The notes: generated from the sequence alone by a model not told the origin. Shown: positions 6,695 to 13,949, numbered from the stretch's first letter. The stretch is 16,677 nucleotides of DNA from an uncultured Clostridia bacterium (GCA_946410505.1 CAMKAP010000015.1:1-16677), one strand, 5' to 3'. Made by a program: numbers and translations.

Positions 6695-8395
6695 ATGAAT
6701 CTATCTGCTGTTTTTCATCGGCCTCTGAGCGAGTACGCCCACGCCGTAGACGAAAACACCTATGTGTTCCGTCTCCGCACCGCCAGAGACGACCTCGAAA
6801 GTGTGAGATTCTTCTTTGCTGACCGGGCGGATATGTCCCCGAAGCTCACGTTCCAGAGCCTTCCCATGCCGAAGGTCCGCAGTGACAAGCTGTATGACTG
6901 GTACGAGATCGAGCTGGAAACGCCATTTCTCCGCATTGCCTATTACTTCGGGCTGGATGACGGAGAGCAGGTGAAGTATTACATCGGGGATTGCTTCGAG
7001 GACTCAGACGATCAGGAGCGATCGGATTACTTCCAGCTTCCCTTCAATCTGCGCGCAGACCGGCTGGAGATCCCGGATTGGGTACATGACGCCGTGGTTT
7101 ACAACATTTTCCCCGACAGCTTCGCAGACGGAAAGAGACACATGTCGGATCAGAGCGGGACGGCGGACTGTCTCGGAAACGAGTGCCGCAGTCTGCACGG
7201 CGGCACGGTCAACGGCATTCGGGAGAATCTGGACTATATCCGCGAGCTCGGCTGCAACTGCATTTACCTGAATCCCATTTTTGCAGCGAGTTCTTACCAC
7301 AAATACGATACGCTGGACTACTTCCATGTCGATCCCACCAGGGGCACGGACGAGGATTTCCGTCTGCTGGTACAGGAGGCGCACGACATGGGGATCCGCG
7401 TGATCATCGACGGCGTGTTCAATCACCTCTGCTGGCGGCATCCATTCTTTCAAGACGTGCTGGAAAAAGGAAAAGCGTCCCTGTATTACGATTGGTTCTA
7501 TGAGCTGCCTGAAAAGCCGGTCTACCCCGGCCTCAGCGGGGAGGCGGACTATCTCTGCTTCGCCTATGTGCCCGAAATGCCGAAGACCAATACGGCTAAT
7601 CCCGCCGTGCGGGATTACTTCTGCAAGGTCGGAGCGCACTGGATTAGGGACTACGATGTGGACGGCTGGCGGCTGGACGTGTCCAACGAGGTGGACGACG
7701 CCTTCCTCCGCACCTTCCGGGATGCCGTCAAGCGGGAGAAGCCGGACGCGCTGGTGATCGGCGAGGTCTGGGAAAATGCCTTCCATTACTTCAATGGCAA
7801 CATGCTCGACAGTGCCATGAATTACGACTTCCGCCGCTTCTGCAAGCAGTTTATAGCCCAACGACGCATCGACGCCGGGGAATTCGATCTCCGCGTCAGT
7901 GACCTGATCATGCGCTGCAAAAAACAGGGGTTGGCCGCCCAACTCAATCTGCTGGACAGCCATGACGTGAGCCGCTTCCTCACCGTCTGCAACGGGGATC
8001 GGGATCGGATGGAGCTTGCTATCGTCTTTCAGATGAGCTTTGTCGGAATGCCCAGCATTTTCTATGGGGACGAAAAAGGGCTGATGGGCCTGTCCGAGCC
8101 GGAGTACCGTCAGGCGATGGACTTTGACAGAGAGGACGCGCTGGAGGATGTGTACCGGCGGCTGATCCGGCTCCGGCAGGAGGAGCCCGCCCTGCGCCGC
8201 GGCGAGTTCCGGACAGTCGAAGCAAAAGGCGGTCTGCATTGCTATGAAAGAACGATTTGCAAGGAGACCGTTCGGATCACGATGAACGCCGGGGCAGAGG
8301 CGATTCCTGTCAAAGCTGCCGGAAAGCCGCTCTTGCAAAAAAGCTATGCGCATGGTTTATTAGGAGAGAACGGATACCTCATCGAAAGGCTGTGA
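6695..8395 (+). CDS. GH13 alpha-glycosidase (neopullulanase / cyclomaltodextrinase-like)
   Basis: Cytoplasmic enzyme that hydrolyses alpha-glucans brought in by the transporter; 566 residues, no signal peptide. An N-terminal beta domain (about 1-115) resembles the CBM34 domain of GH13 subfamily 20 enzymes, followed by the TIM barrel beginning 'WVHDAVVYNIFPDSFADG'. The four GH13 regions are complete: region I DGVFNH (239-244), region II GWRLDVSNE with nucleophile Asp328, region III GEVW with acid/base Glu357, region IV LLDSHD with Asp424. A short C-terminal beta domain closes it. Cyclomaltodextrinase, neopullulanase and maltogenic amylase share this layout and cannot be told apart by eye. Start ATG at 6695 has GGGGTGA 4 bases upstream. 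The following regulator gene begins 6 bases after the stop. Confidence 0.9.
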   Translation: MNLSAVFHRPLSEYAHAVDENTYVFRLRTARDDLESVRFFFADRADMSPKLTFQSLPMPKVRSDKLYDWYEIELETPFLRIAYYFGLDDGEQVKYYIGDCFEDSDDQERSDYFQLPFNLRADRLEIPDWVHDAVVYNIFPDSFADGKRHMSDQSGTADCLGNECRSLHGGTVNGIRENLDYIRELGCNCIYLNPIFAASSYHKYDTLDYFHVDPTRGTDEDFRLLVQEAHDMGIRVIIDGVFNHLCWRHPFFQDVLEKGKASLYYDWFYELPEKPVYPGLSGEADYLCFAYVPEMPKTNTANPAVRDYFCKVGAHWIRDYDVDGWRLDVSNEVDDAFLRTFRDAVKREKPDALVIGEVWENAFHYFNGNMLDSAMNYDFRRFCKQFIAQRRIDAGEFDLRVSDLIMRCKKQGLAAQLNLLDSHDVSRFLTVCNGDRDRMELAIVFQMSFVGMPSIFYGDEKGLMGLSEPEYRQAMDFDREDALEDVYRRLIRLRQEEPALRRGEFRTVEAKGGLHCYERTICKETVRITMNAGAEAIPVKAAGKPLLQKSYAHGLLGENGYLIERL

Positions 8396-8401
8396 GAAAC
8401 C

Positions 8402-9400
8402 ATGGCGGTAACGATCTACGATCTGGCAAAGGCGGCGGATTGCTCCATCTCCACCGTGTCCAAAGCACTGAATGACAGCTATACCGTGTCTGACGCGACC
8501 AAGGAGAGAATTCGCGCGCTGGCCGAGGAGCTGGGTTATCGCCCGAATGAGCGGGCGCGTAGCTTCGCACGGAAGAAAAACGGCACGGTACTCTTCGCCG
8601 CCGACCTCTCCCGCGGCGTGGGCTTTGAAAATCCCCATCTGTTTGAGATCGTCACCGGCGTGGAGCGTTATCTGGACGAGAAGGGCTATTCGCTGATCTT
8701 AAAGCATGTAGAGAAGACGACGGCGCCGGATCAGATCCGCTCCCTGATGCACAGCGAACAGGCCGACGGGGTCATTCTCCATGCGGGTATTCTCACCAGA
8801 CAGCTCGCGACCGTGCTGATCAAGGAGTCTCTGCCCCATCTGGTGATCGGCAAGCCGGATTTCCCCTCGCAGCTCTCTTGGATGGACATCAGCCACGAGG
8901 CGGCCGGGCAGATCGCGGCAAACTATCTGCTGGATAAGGGCTACCGTCGCATCCTGTTCTTGATGGGCGACAAACAGGAGGATCAGATCTCCGCCCGGCG
9001 ACTGGCGGGGCTTCTGGCCGCGCTGGAGGAGGAAGAACTGTCCATCGAGACCATGGCGGACATGACCGATTACGAGAAGGCCCGCACCGCCATGGAGCAG
9101 ATTTTGGAGCGGGAAAAGATCCCGGAGGTCATCCTCTGCACCAACAATTACCTCGCCTTGGGCTGTATGCAGAGCATCCGCGCCAAGGGGCTGAAGATCC
9201 CTAAGGATATTGCGCTGATGACATTTGACAACTATCCCTTTTCCATGATCGTCCAGCCGACCCTGACCGCCATCGAGGTGGATATGTACGAGATGGGCTG
9301 GCAGGCCGCCCGCTTCATGCTCCAGATGATAAAGAAACCAAACCTTCAGACCCAATCCTTCTGTACGACCCCGACCATCATCGAACGGGAATCCACATAA
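8402..9400 (+). CDS. LacI-family transcriptional regulator of the operon
   Basis: DNA-binding repressor, 332 residues, usual family length. The N-terminal helix-turn-helix is canonical: 'TIYDLAKAADCSISTVSKAL' (about 4-23), then 'VSDATKERIRALAEELGYRPN' including the hinge region. Residues about 62-332 form the periplasmic-binding-protein-like effector domain, with 'DGVILHAG', 'AANYLLDKGYRRILFLMGDKQ', 'LCTNNYLALGCMQSIRAKGLKIPKDIALMTFDNYPFSMIVQPTLTAIEVDM' pieces typical of the family (shown here as landmarks). No good SD precedes the ATG, so it probably depends on coupling to the glycosidase gene 6 bases upstream. The likely target is the palindrome at 3046-3057, with a malto-oligosaccharide as inducer; both are inferences. 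Confidence 0.93.
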   Translation: MAVTIYDLAKAADCSISTVSKALNDSYTVSDATKERIRALAEELGYRPNERARSFARKKNGTVLFAADLSRGVGFENPHLFEIVTGVERYLDEKGYSLILKHVEKTTAPDQIRSLMHSEQADGVILHAGILTRQLATVLIKESLPHLVIGKPDFPSQLSWMDISHEAAGQIAANYLLDKGYRRILFLMGDKQEDQISARRLAGLLAALEEEELSIETMADMTDYEKARTAMEQILEREKIPEVILCTNNYLALGCMQSIRAKGLKIPKDIALMTFDNYPFSMIVQPTLTAIEVDMYEMGWQAARFMLQMIKKPNLQTQSFCTTPTIIEREST

Positions 9401-9417
9401 GTCCCCAATACAGGTTT

Positions 9418-9444
9418 GCCCGCCGCTCACCATGAACGGCGGGC
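9418..9444 (+). terminator. Rho-independent terminator of the sugar operon
   Basis: GCCCGCCG (9418-9425) pairs perfectly with CGGCGGGC (9437-9444) around an 11-base loop and is followed by TTCAGCATTCTT. It lies 17 bases after the regulator stop and before the next promoter. The T-tract is interrupted, so termination may be incomplete. Confidence 0.65.
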
Positions 9445-9469
9445 TTCAGCATTCTTAAGAAAACAAACC

Positions 9470-9498
9470 TTGACAGGCAGGTCTATTGATGATAGACT
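9470..9498 (+). promoter_or_regulatory. Promoter of the BlaI/M56 unit
   Basis: Perfect -35 TTGACA (9470-9475), 17-base spacer, -10 TAGACT (9493-9498). It lies 45 bases before the repressor start. The -10 box is part of the right arm of the first inverted repeat, so a bound repressor would block RNA polymerase. Confidence 0.75.
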
Positions 9499-9499
9499 A
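9479..9499. promoter_or_regulatory. Operator 1 for a BlaI-type repressor
   Basis: Inverted repeat AGGTCTAT - 5 bases - ATAGACTA, with a six-base symmetric core GTCTAT/ATAGAC. It fills the spacer and -10 box of the promoter. Assigned to the BlaI-family protein encoded 45 bases downstream by position; the sequence is unlike the TACA/TGTA operators of staphylococcal and bacillar BlaI/MecI. Confidence 0.6.
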
Positions 9500-9505
9500 T
9501 GCACG

Positions 9506-9526
9506 AGGTCGATAAGAAATAGACCT
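9506..9526. promoter_or_regulatory. Operator 2 for a BlaI-type repressor
   Basis: Second inverted repeat of the same design, AGGTCGAT - 5 bases - ATAGACCT, centred 27 bases after the first and covering the expected transcription start. Same half-site, same 5-base spacing as operator 1, which makes a shared protein the simplest explanation. Confidence 0.6.
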
Positions 9527-9543
9527 ACGCTGGAGGTGCCCTT

Positions 9544-9909
9544 ATGGAAGATAAAAAACTCGGCGCAGTGGAAGCTCGCTTTGCCGATCTGATCTGGGAT
9601 AACGCCCCGATCAATTCGACGGCCTTGGTGCGCCTGTGCGCGAAGGAGTTGGGCTGGAAAAAATCCACGACCTACACGGTGCTGAAAAAGCTCTGCGAGC
9701 GCGGCATATTTCAGAATGTGGACGGTACTGTGACGGCGCTCGTCTCACGGGAGGACTTTGCTGCCGCGCAAAGCGAGCGCTTTGTGGAAGAAACCTTCGC
9801 CGGTTCTCTCCCGGCCTTTCTGGCTGCCTTCACCTCCCGCAAGCCGCTGTCTTCGGGCGAGGTGGACGAGATCCAGAAGCTGATCGATGCTTACCGGGAG
9901 GGCAAGTGA
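9544..9909 (+). CDS. BlaI/MecI-family winged-helix repressor
   Basis: Transcriptional repressor of 121 residues, standard size for the family. The N-terminal winged helix (about 6-72) shows 'VEARFADLIWDNAPINSTALVRLC' and the recognition-helix segment 'WKKSTTYTVLKKLCERGIF', matching the BlaI/MecI pattern. The rest (about 75-121) is the dimerisation and cleavage region. GGAGGTG 6 bases before the ATG supports the start. Its partner M56 protease gene begins two bases after the stop, the classical sensor-protease/repressor pair in which signal-activated proteolysis relieves repression. Two matching operators overlap its promoter, so it is autoregulated. No beta-lactamase or mecA-like target gene is in the window. 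Confidence 0.9.
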   Translation: MEDKKLGAVEARFADLIWDNAPINSTALVRLCAKELGWKKSTTYTVLKKLCERGIFQNVDGTVTALVSREDFAAAQSERFVEETFAGSLPAFLAAFTSRKPLSSGEVDEIQKLIDAYREGK

Positions 9910-9910
9910 A

Positions 9911-12900
9911 ATGAACGCACTGCTGATCAAGCTGCTGAACATGAGCGCGGCGGGCAGTGTGCTGATCCTGGCCGTGGTCGTGCTCCGTGCGCTGCTGAAA
10001 AAAGCGCCGCGCTGGATCATTTGTGTGATGTGGGCGCTGGTGGCGATCCGGCTGATCTGCCCGATCAGCATATCCTCGCCGGTGTCTGCCTTTCGGGCAA
10101 CGCCGTCGATCGTCAGCGAGAGCGGCGAAGTGGAGCTGTTCCGCACGGCCGGAGGCAGTGAAAAGCCTCTTTTGGCGGTGGACACGGTACAGATCGAACG
10201 ACCGCGGGCAAGCTCTGAGACGATCCGGGAGATCCCCGGCACTTCCTATGCCGTCACCCAACGCAGCCGCGACGCCTATCTGCCACCGCTGGTGCAAGCT
10301 TACCTGCTGGGTTTGACCACAATGCTGATGTACGCCGTAATCAGCACCTTGTTGCTGCGAAGAAAGGTATCTGTTTCTCTGCGGCAAAGAGGAAATATCC
10401 GCTTGTGTGACGAGGTAGCGAGCCCCTTCATCCTCGGGATTGCCCGGCCTGTGATCTATCTGCCTTCTTCCTTGAGCGAAGAGGAAAAACGCTTTGTCCT
10501 GGCCCATGAGCGAGCCCATCTGCGCAGGCTCGACCACGTATGGAAGCCTCTGGGCTTTCTGATCCTCAGCGTCCATTGGTTCAATCCCTTCTGTTGGCTG
10601 GCCTATGTGCTGCTGTGCCGGGACATTGAGCTGGCCTGCGACGAAAAGGTCATCCGCGAGCTGGGACGCGCCGAGCGCGCGGCCTATTCACAGACGCTCT
10701 TGAACTGCAGTGCCCACCGCATTCTGGCTGCCTGTCCCGTGGCCTTTGGGGAGACGGACGTCAAAACCCGCGTCAAAGCTGTGCTGAACTATAAAAAGCC
10801 CGCGTTTTGGATTGTTCTCGCCGCTGTACTCGGCTGCCTCGTGCTGGTCGTATGCTTTGCGACGAACCCAATGCAGGAGCAGGATCTGTCCTTCCTCAAC
10901 TACAAAAATGCGATCCCCCTGATCGGCCAAAGCGACACCGCGCCGACCGCCTTTCGGTTCATGGAGGAAACCGGCTCCATCCAGCCGGGTGTAATGGACA
11001 GCAAGGCGCTGGTACAATTTCTGGAGAGCGCAAATTGGTCAAAGCGTGGCGCGCCGAGTCAGACCTTGGATTCCGCCGGTTCCCTTGAGATCATCATTGA
11101 AGACGGCTATCAGATCAACGTTTTTCGCTCACCGCGCCTTGCCATGATCCTGTACCGAAACGAAAAGCGGTTTTACCGCATCGGTGCCGGAGACTATGAG
11201 GCGGCGCTGGCGGCCTTCATTCCCGCTCCGTCCACGGAGCCGGATCGTCTGCCGGAGCAGAGCGCGCTGCCCACACCGGTGCCGCCGCAGAGTCTGCCGG
11301 AAATCGACGCCGGGATCGTCCCCGACGATCCGGAGGCCTTCCTGCTCGGCTTTGCCGATGCGGAGATCGTGTCAATCTACGACGAATTCTCCAGAGAATA
11401 TGCGGCCCCGGACAAAAGCTTTACAGAGATCATCTCCGCGGAAACCTGGACGGCGCATGCGTTTAACGAATTCCCGGCGAGCATCGCGCTGCGGCTGATC
11501 GTCATGAGAAGCGGAGACTGGGAGCTCCGGATCGAGGATGACGGGGAAGACTGCCTGTTTGCGGCGTATGCGGTCGGGCGCCCTGCCTCTGACCCGATCA
11601 TTTTCTTCGACTGCGGCGAGAACCTGATGGACGATCTGATGGCATGGGCGATCGCCCGTCAAGACGAAGCACATATAGAGGAGCGGATCGAGTACATGCT
11701 TAGCAAAGTTGCGGGAAAGACTGAGCCCTATGCTCTGAGTGACTATACCGATGGGGACATGAACGGTGTACCAAAGCTCTGCATGCAGCTGCAGTCTTAC
11801 GCCCGCGAGCATCAACTCAGCGTGGATCAGATGCGCGGCCTCATGCTCGGCACGCAAAATCTGGACGGCGCCTATGCCGAGGGCTACGCCGCGTTGCTCA
11901 ATACTCTATATACGTTACAGCCGGTACGTTTTGTTGAGGCATATTTCCGTGCCGACGAATCGGTACAGCCATTTCTTTTTGAGCTTTACGGCACGCTTGA
12001 TCCTTCGGAAGAACTGGCGAAGGAGCAAATCATTTATTCGACAATCTACAACAATCTGGAATCCTATCTTCGCCCTGCCCTTGGCGCAACCAGATTGGAT
12101 CAGTTGGACAGCCATACGATACAGCACTTGTACAATTCGCTGGGCAAAGGGCAGAATGGCAGAAAAAAGCTTTCAGCGAAGACCATCAAGAATGTGCACG
12201 GCATTTTGCATGAGGCCCTGAAGCAGGCGGTGCTTCTTGGATATATCCGACACAATCCAACAGAGGCCTGTGTTTTGCCGAGAGCGATAAAAAAGGAAAT
12301 CCATCCGTTGTCCGATGAGCAGACAAGCCATTTCTTGGCCGCTATTCAAAACAGCCAATATCGCCTTCTGTTCATGGTCTATCTGTTTACCGGAATGCGG
12401 GAGTGCGAATTGCTGGGTCTGATGTGGAGCTGCGTAGATTTTGCAAAGGGAACTGTGCTCATCAACAAGCAGCTGAACAAAAGCCAGCGGAAAGGCGGCA
12501 CATATCAGTTCACCCCGCCTAAAAACGGGAAGAGCCGTACGCTGACCCCCGCGCCGTTTGTGATGAATCTGCTGAAAGAACAGAAACAGATCCAGGAGAG
12601 GCAAAAGCAGGCGGCGGGGCCGGCCTGGTATGAAAGCGGTTTGGTCTTTACAACGGAATTGGGGCGCTATGTTTCCTACCGCGCTGTCTATGACAGCTTT
12701 AAGCGCATCGTCAATCAGATCGGTCTTCCGGACGCACGGATCCATGACTTGCGCCACACGTATGCTGTCAATTCGATACGCGCGGGGGACGACATCAAGA
12801 CCGTACAGGAGAATCTCGGCCATGCCACGGCAGCGTTTACTCTGGACTTTTATGGGCACTATACGGATGATATGCGCCAAGCCAGCTCGAACAGAATGGA

Positions 12901-12931
12901 AGTATTTATATCCAATGTACTCAAGCTGTGA
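9911..12931 (+). CDS. M56 (BlaR1-like) membrane metalloprotease fused in frame to a truncated tyrosine integrase
   Basis: One continuous 1006-residue ORF with two unrelated parts. Residues 1-~325 are an M56 protease: N-terminal membrane helices, a helix near 125-145, zinc site HERAH (His199, Glu200, His203) with the third ligand in ELACDE (from Glu240), and another helix 'FWIVLAAVLGCLVLVVCFA'. Residues ~326-706 are an extracellular or sensor-like region with a Pro-rich linker (~438-470); no SxxK, SxN, KTG penicillin-binding set is evident. From about residue 709 the text is integrase: core-binding domain 'YNNLESYLRPALG...HTIQHLY', then catalytic domain (798-1000) with Arg830, Lys871/874, His945-x-x-Arg948, His971 and Tyr981. 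ATG at 9911 has GGGAGGG about 9 bases upstream; an in-frame ATG at 9887 lies inside the repressor gene. Fusion by deletion is inferred; an assembly error is possible. Confidence 0.85.
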   Translation: MNALLIKLLNMSAAGSVLILAVVVLRALLKKAPRWIICVMWALVAIRLICPISISSPVSAFRATPSIVSESGEVELFRTAGGSEKPLLAVDTVQIERPRASSETIREIPGTSYAVTQRSRDAYLPPLVQAYLLGLTTMLMYAVISTLLLRRKVSVSLRQRGNIRLCDEVASPFILGIARPVIYLPSSLSEEEKRFVLAHERAHLRRLDHVWKPLGFLILSVHWFNPFCWLAYVLLCRDIELACDEKVIRELGRAERAAYSQTLLNCSAHRILAACPVAFGETDVKTRVKAVLNYKKPAFWIVLAAVLGCLVLVVCFATNPMQEQDLSFLNYKNAIPLIGQSDTAPTAFRFMEETGSIQPGVMDSKALVQFLESANWSKRGAPSQTLDSAGSLEIIIEDGYQINVFRSPRLAMILYRNEKRFYRIGAGDYEAALAAFIPAPSTEPDRLPEQSALPTPVPPQSLPEIDAGIVPDDPEAFLLGFADAEIVSIYDEFSREYAAPDKSFTEIISAETWTAHAFNEFPASIALRLIVMRSGDWELRIEDDGEDCLFAAYAVGRPASDPIIFFDCGENLMDDLMAWAIARQDEAHIEERIEYMLSKVAGKTEPYALSDYTDGDMNGVPKLCMQLQSYAREHQLSVDQMRGLMLGTQNLDGAYAEGYAALLNTLYTLQPVRFVEAYFRADESVQPFLFELYGTLDPSEELAKEQIIYSTIYNNLESYLRPALGATRLDQLDSHTIQHLYNSLGKGQNGRKKLSAKTIKNVHGILHEALKQAVLLGYIRHNPTEACVLPRAIKKEIHPLSDEQTSHFLAAIQNSQYRLLFMVYLFTGMRECELLGLMWSCVDFAKGTVLINKQLNKSQRKGGTYQFTPPKNGKSRTLTPAPFVMNLLKEQKQIQERQKQAAGPAWYESGLVFTTELGRYVSYRAVYDSFKRIVNQIGLPDARIHDLRHTYAVNSIRAGDDIKTVQENLGHATAAFTLDFYGHYTDDMRQASSNRMEVFISNVLKL
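12029..12931 (+). pseudogene. Tyrosine-recombinase integrase lacking its N-terminal domain
   Basis: This is the integrase half of the fusion ORF, about 300 residues. Clostridial integrases of this Tn916-like type normally have about 60-80 further residues holding an AP2-like arm-binding domain and the first helix of the core-binding domain; these are absent, and the sequence upstream belongs to the M56 protein. The catalytic set R-K-H-x-x-R-H-Y is complete, so the catalytic domain may be intact, but arm-site binding should be lost. No separate SD plus ATG/GTG/TTG start for this part is evident. The 3' end lies 129 bases from the tRNA-Val 3' end. Text from about 11900 onward is visibly less GC-rich than the M56 gene, as expected for acquired DNA. 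Confidence 0.7.
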
Positions 12932-12943
12932 TAATCCATAAAG

Positions 12944-12962
12944 GGTCAAAAAAGTGGTCAAA
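12944..12962 (+). repeat. Pair of GGTCAAA direct repeats
   Basis: GGTCAAA occurs at 12944-12950 and again at 12956-12962, 12 bases apart, directly after the integrase stop. Short direct repeats at an element end next to the integrase are typical arm-type binding sites, but two 7-base copies in an A-rich stretch are weak evidence. Confidence 0.45.
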
Positions 12963-13026
12963 CGAAAATCGCAGGCATGGAGCTATCACTTTTCGGGCCC
13001 AAATCAAGCCAAATTTGTTTGAAAGC

Positions 13027-13057
13027 AAAAAAGAACCACACTTTTCAGTGTGGTTCT
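13027..13057 (-). terminator. Terminator of the tRNA-Val gene
   Basis: On the - strand AGAACCACAC pairs perfectly with GTGTGGTTCT around a 6-base loop (stem 13032-13057 on the + coordinates) and is followed by a T-run (13027-13031). It lies three bases past the encoded CCA end. This is a textbook Rho-independent terminator. Confidence 0.8.
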
Positions 13058-13059
13058 CG

Positions 13060-13135
13060 TGGTGGACGATACAAGACTCGAACTTGTGACCTCCCGCACG
13101 TCAAGCGGATGCGCTACCAGCTGCGCCAATCGTCC
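13060..13135 (-). tRNA. tRNA-Val (anticodon GAC)
   Basis: A complete 76-base cloverleaf on the - strand: acceptor GGACGAT/ATCGTCC (7 bp), D arm GCGC/GCGC, anticodon stem TCCGC/GCGGG with loop TTGACGT giving anticodon GAC, variable loop AGGTC, T arm ACAAG/CTTGT with loop TTCGAGT, discriminator A and encoded CCA. GAC reads GUC and GUU, hence valine. Its promoter lies at 13156-13184 and its terminator at 13027-13057. The 3' end faces the integrase and is the likely attachment site of the lost element; the gene itself appears intact. Confidence 0.95.
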
Positions 13136-13155
13136 AGCTCTTTCAAGCGAGGGTT

Positions 13156-13184
13156 ATTTTAACGCACGGAAACACAAATGTCAA
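13156..13184 (-). promoter_or_regulatory. Promoter of tRNA-Val
   Basis: On the - strand: TTGACA (13184-13179), 17-base spacer, TAAAAT (13161-13156), ending 20 bases before the tRNA 5' end. An AT-rich stretch upstream could serve as an UP element. Confidence 0.85.
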
Positions 13185-13245
13185 GCTTTTTCTTTCACTT
13201 TTGAAAAGAAATCACAAAGGGCTATATAGAAGCGTTTTGGACGAC

Positions 13246-13274
13246 AAAAGGGATCTGCACAGCAGATCCCTTTT
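13246..13274 (-). terminator. Terminator of the zinc-ribbon/Ig-like gene
   Basis: Perfect 13-bp stem AAAAGGGATCTGC / GCAGATCCCTTTT with a 3-base loop. The A/T ends of the stem make it usable in both directions. It lies 21 bases after the stop of the - strand gene at 13296 and upstream of the tRNA promoter. Confidence 0.8.
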
Positions 13275-13295
13275 GCGTTGTTCCGATGTGTTTGC

Positions 13296-13949
13296 TCAGG
13301 CAACCAGGTAGACGCGGATGGAGTACTCATAGCCGTTGCAGGAGACGGTCAGCTTGACGCCGCCGTTTTTACGGCCGAGGATCTCGCACTTGCATTCCTT
13401 GGTGTCTTCACTGGGCGTGATCTTGAACACGCTCTCGTCGTCCACGGACCAGGTCAACTTGGCATCGGAGAATTCCTCGATGGGGTACACGGTCGCCTTG
13501 ATGGTCAGCGGATCGTCGCCCTCATGCATGGTGAAGTCTTCCAGTTCCTTCTCGTAGTAGAAGATCTTGATCTCCGACACGGTGGGAGTGGGCGTGGGAG
13601 GCGGCGTGGGCGGCTCTTCCATAACGTAGATGGGCGTGCTGGAAGGCGCCTCGGTAGGCGGGTTGGTAATTTTTCCGCCGCTGGCATCCTGCCCGTTGAG
13701 GCTGGTGGAGACCATGACGATCACAGCGAGAATAACGGCCACGACAAGGATCAGGCCGAAGATCATCTGCCACTTGGTGTTTGTCTCGGCGCGCTCATAG
13801 GAAGCGGTGCCTTTGACGGTGCCGGGGGTAGCCCCGGGGGTGCGCCCGGACTGACTGACACGGCGGGTGCCGCAGTTGGGGCAGCGCGTGCGCAGGGCGG
13901 AGAAGCTCTCGCCGCAGCGACGGCATTTCACTTCAGGGATTACGCTCAT
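13296..13949 (-). CDS. Zinc-ribbon, single-TM, Ig-like domain protein of unknown function
   Basis: I do not recognise this as a named gene. The 217-residue protein has a zinc ribbon at the N terminus (Cys9, Cys12, Cys23, Cys26), a Gly/Thr/Ser-rich linker, one membrane segment (about 62-82, 'MIFGLILVVAVILAVIVMV'), a Pro/Thr-rich stalk (about 97-123, with PTPPPTPTPTV), and a C-terminal beta-rich domain (125-217) with 'TIKATVYPIEEFSDAKLTWSVDDESVFKITP', the pattern of bacterial Ig-like (BIG2) domains. The likely topology is zinc ribbon inside, Ig domain outside. GGAGG lies 7 bases before the ATG, and it has its own promoter and terminator, so it is a single-gene unit. Similar zinc-ribbon plus Ig-like proteins are common hypothetical proteins in Clostridia. 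Confidence 0.85.
   Translation of the reverse strand: MSVIPEVKCRRCGESFSALRTRCPNCGTRRVSQSGRTPGATPGTVKGTASYERAETNTKWQMIFGLILVVAVILAVIVMVSTSLNGQDASGGKITNPPTEAPSSTPIYVMEEPPTPPPTPTPTVSEIKIFYYEKELEDFTMHEGDDPLTIKATVYPIEEFSDAKLTWSVDDESVFKITPSEDTKECKCEILGRKNGGVKLTVSCNGYEYSIRVYLVA

Larger units (their letters stand above)
12026..13083 (+). mobile_element. Remnant of a tRNA-Val-targeted integrative element
   Basis: The integrase fragment, the following 128 bases and the 3' part of tRNA-Val are interpreted as one end of an integrative element. The integrase points at the 3' end of the tRNA gene, a common attachment site. Between them are two direct GGTCAAA repeats at 12944-12950 and 12956-12962, of the kind found just after integrase genes in related elements. 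No other element gene and no second copy of the tRNA 3' end were seen in the window, so the rest seems deleted. The left boundary is the estimated fusion point. Confidence 0.4.

Noticed and set aside
7004..8353. - strand reading frame (449 codons) opposite the GH13 gene
   Set aside because: Shadow of a gene with all four GH13 catalytic regions; no SD or motif on the other strand.
13060..13135. CRISPR or phage origin for the hairpins and repeats around the tRNA
   Set aside because: The hairpins are explained as tRNA and gene terminators and no regularly spaced repeats are present.
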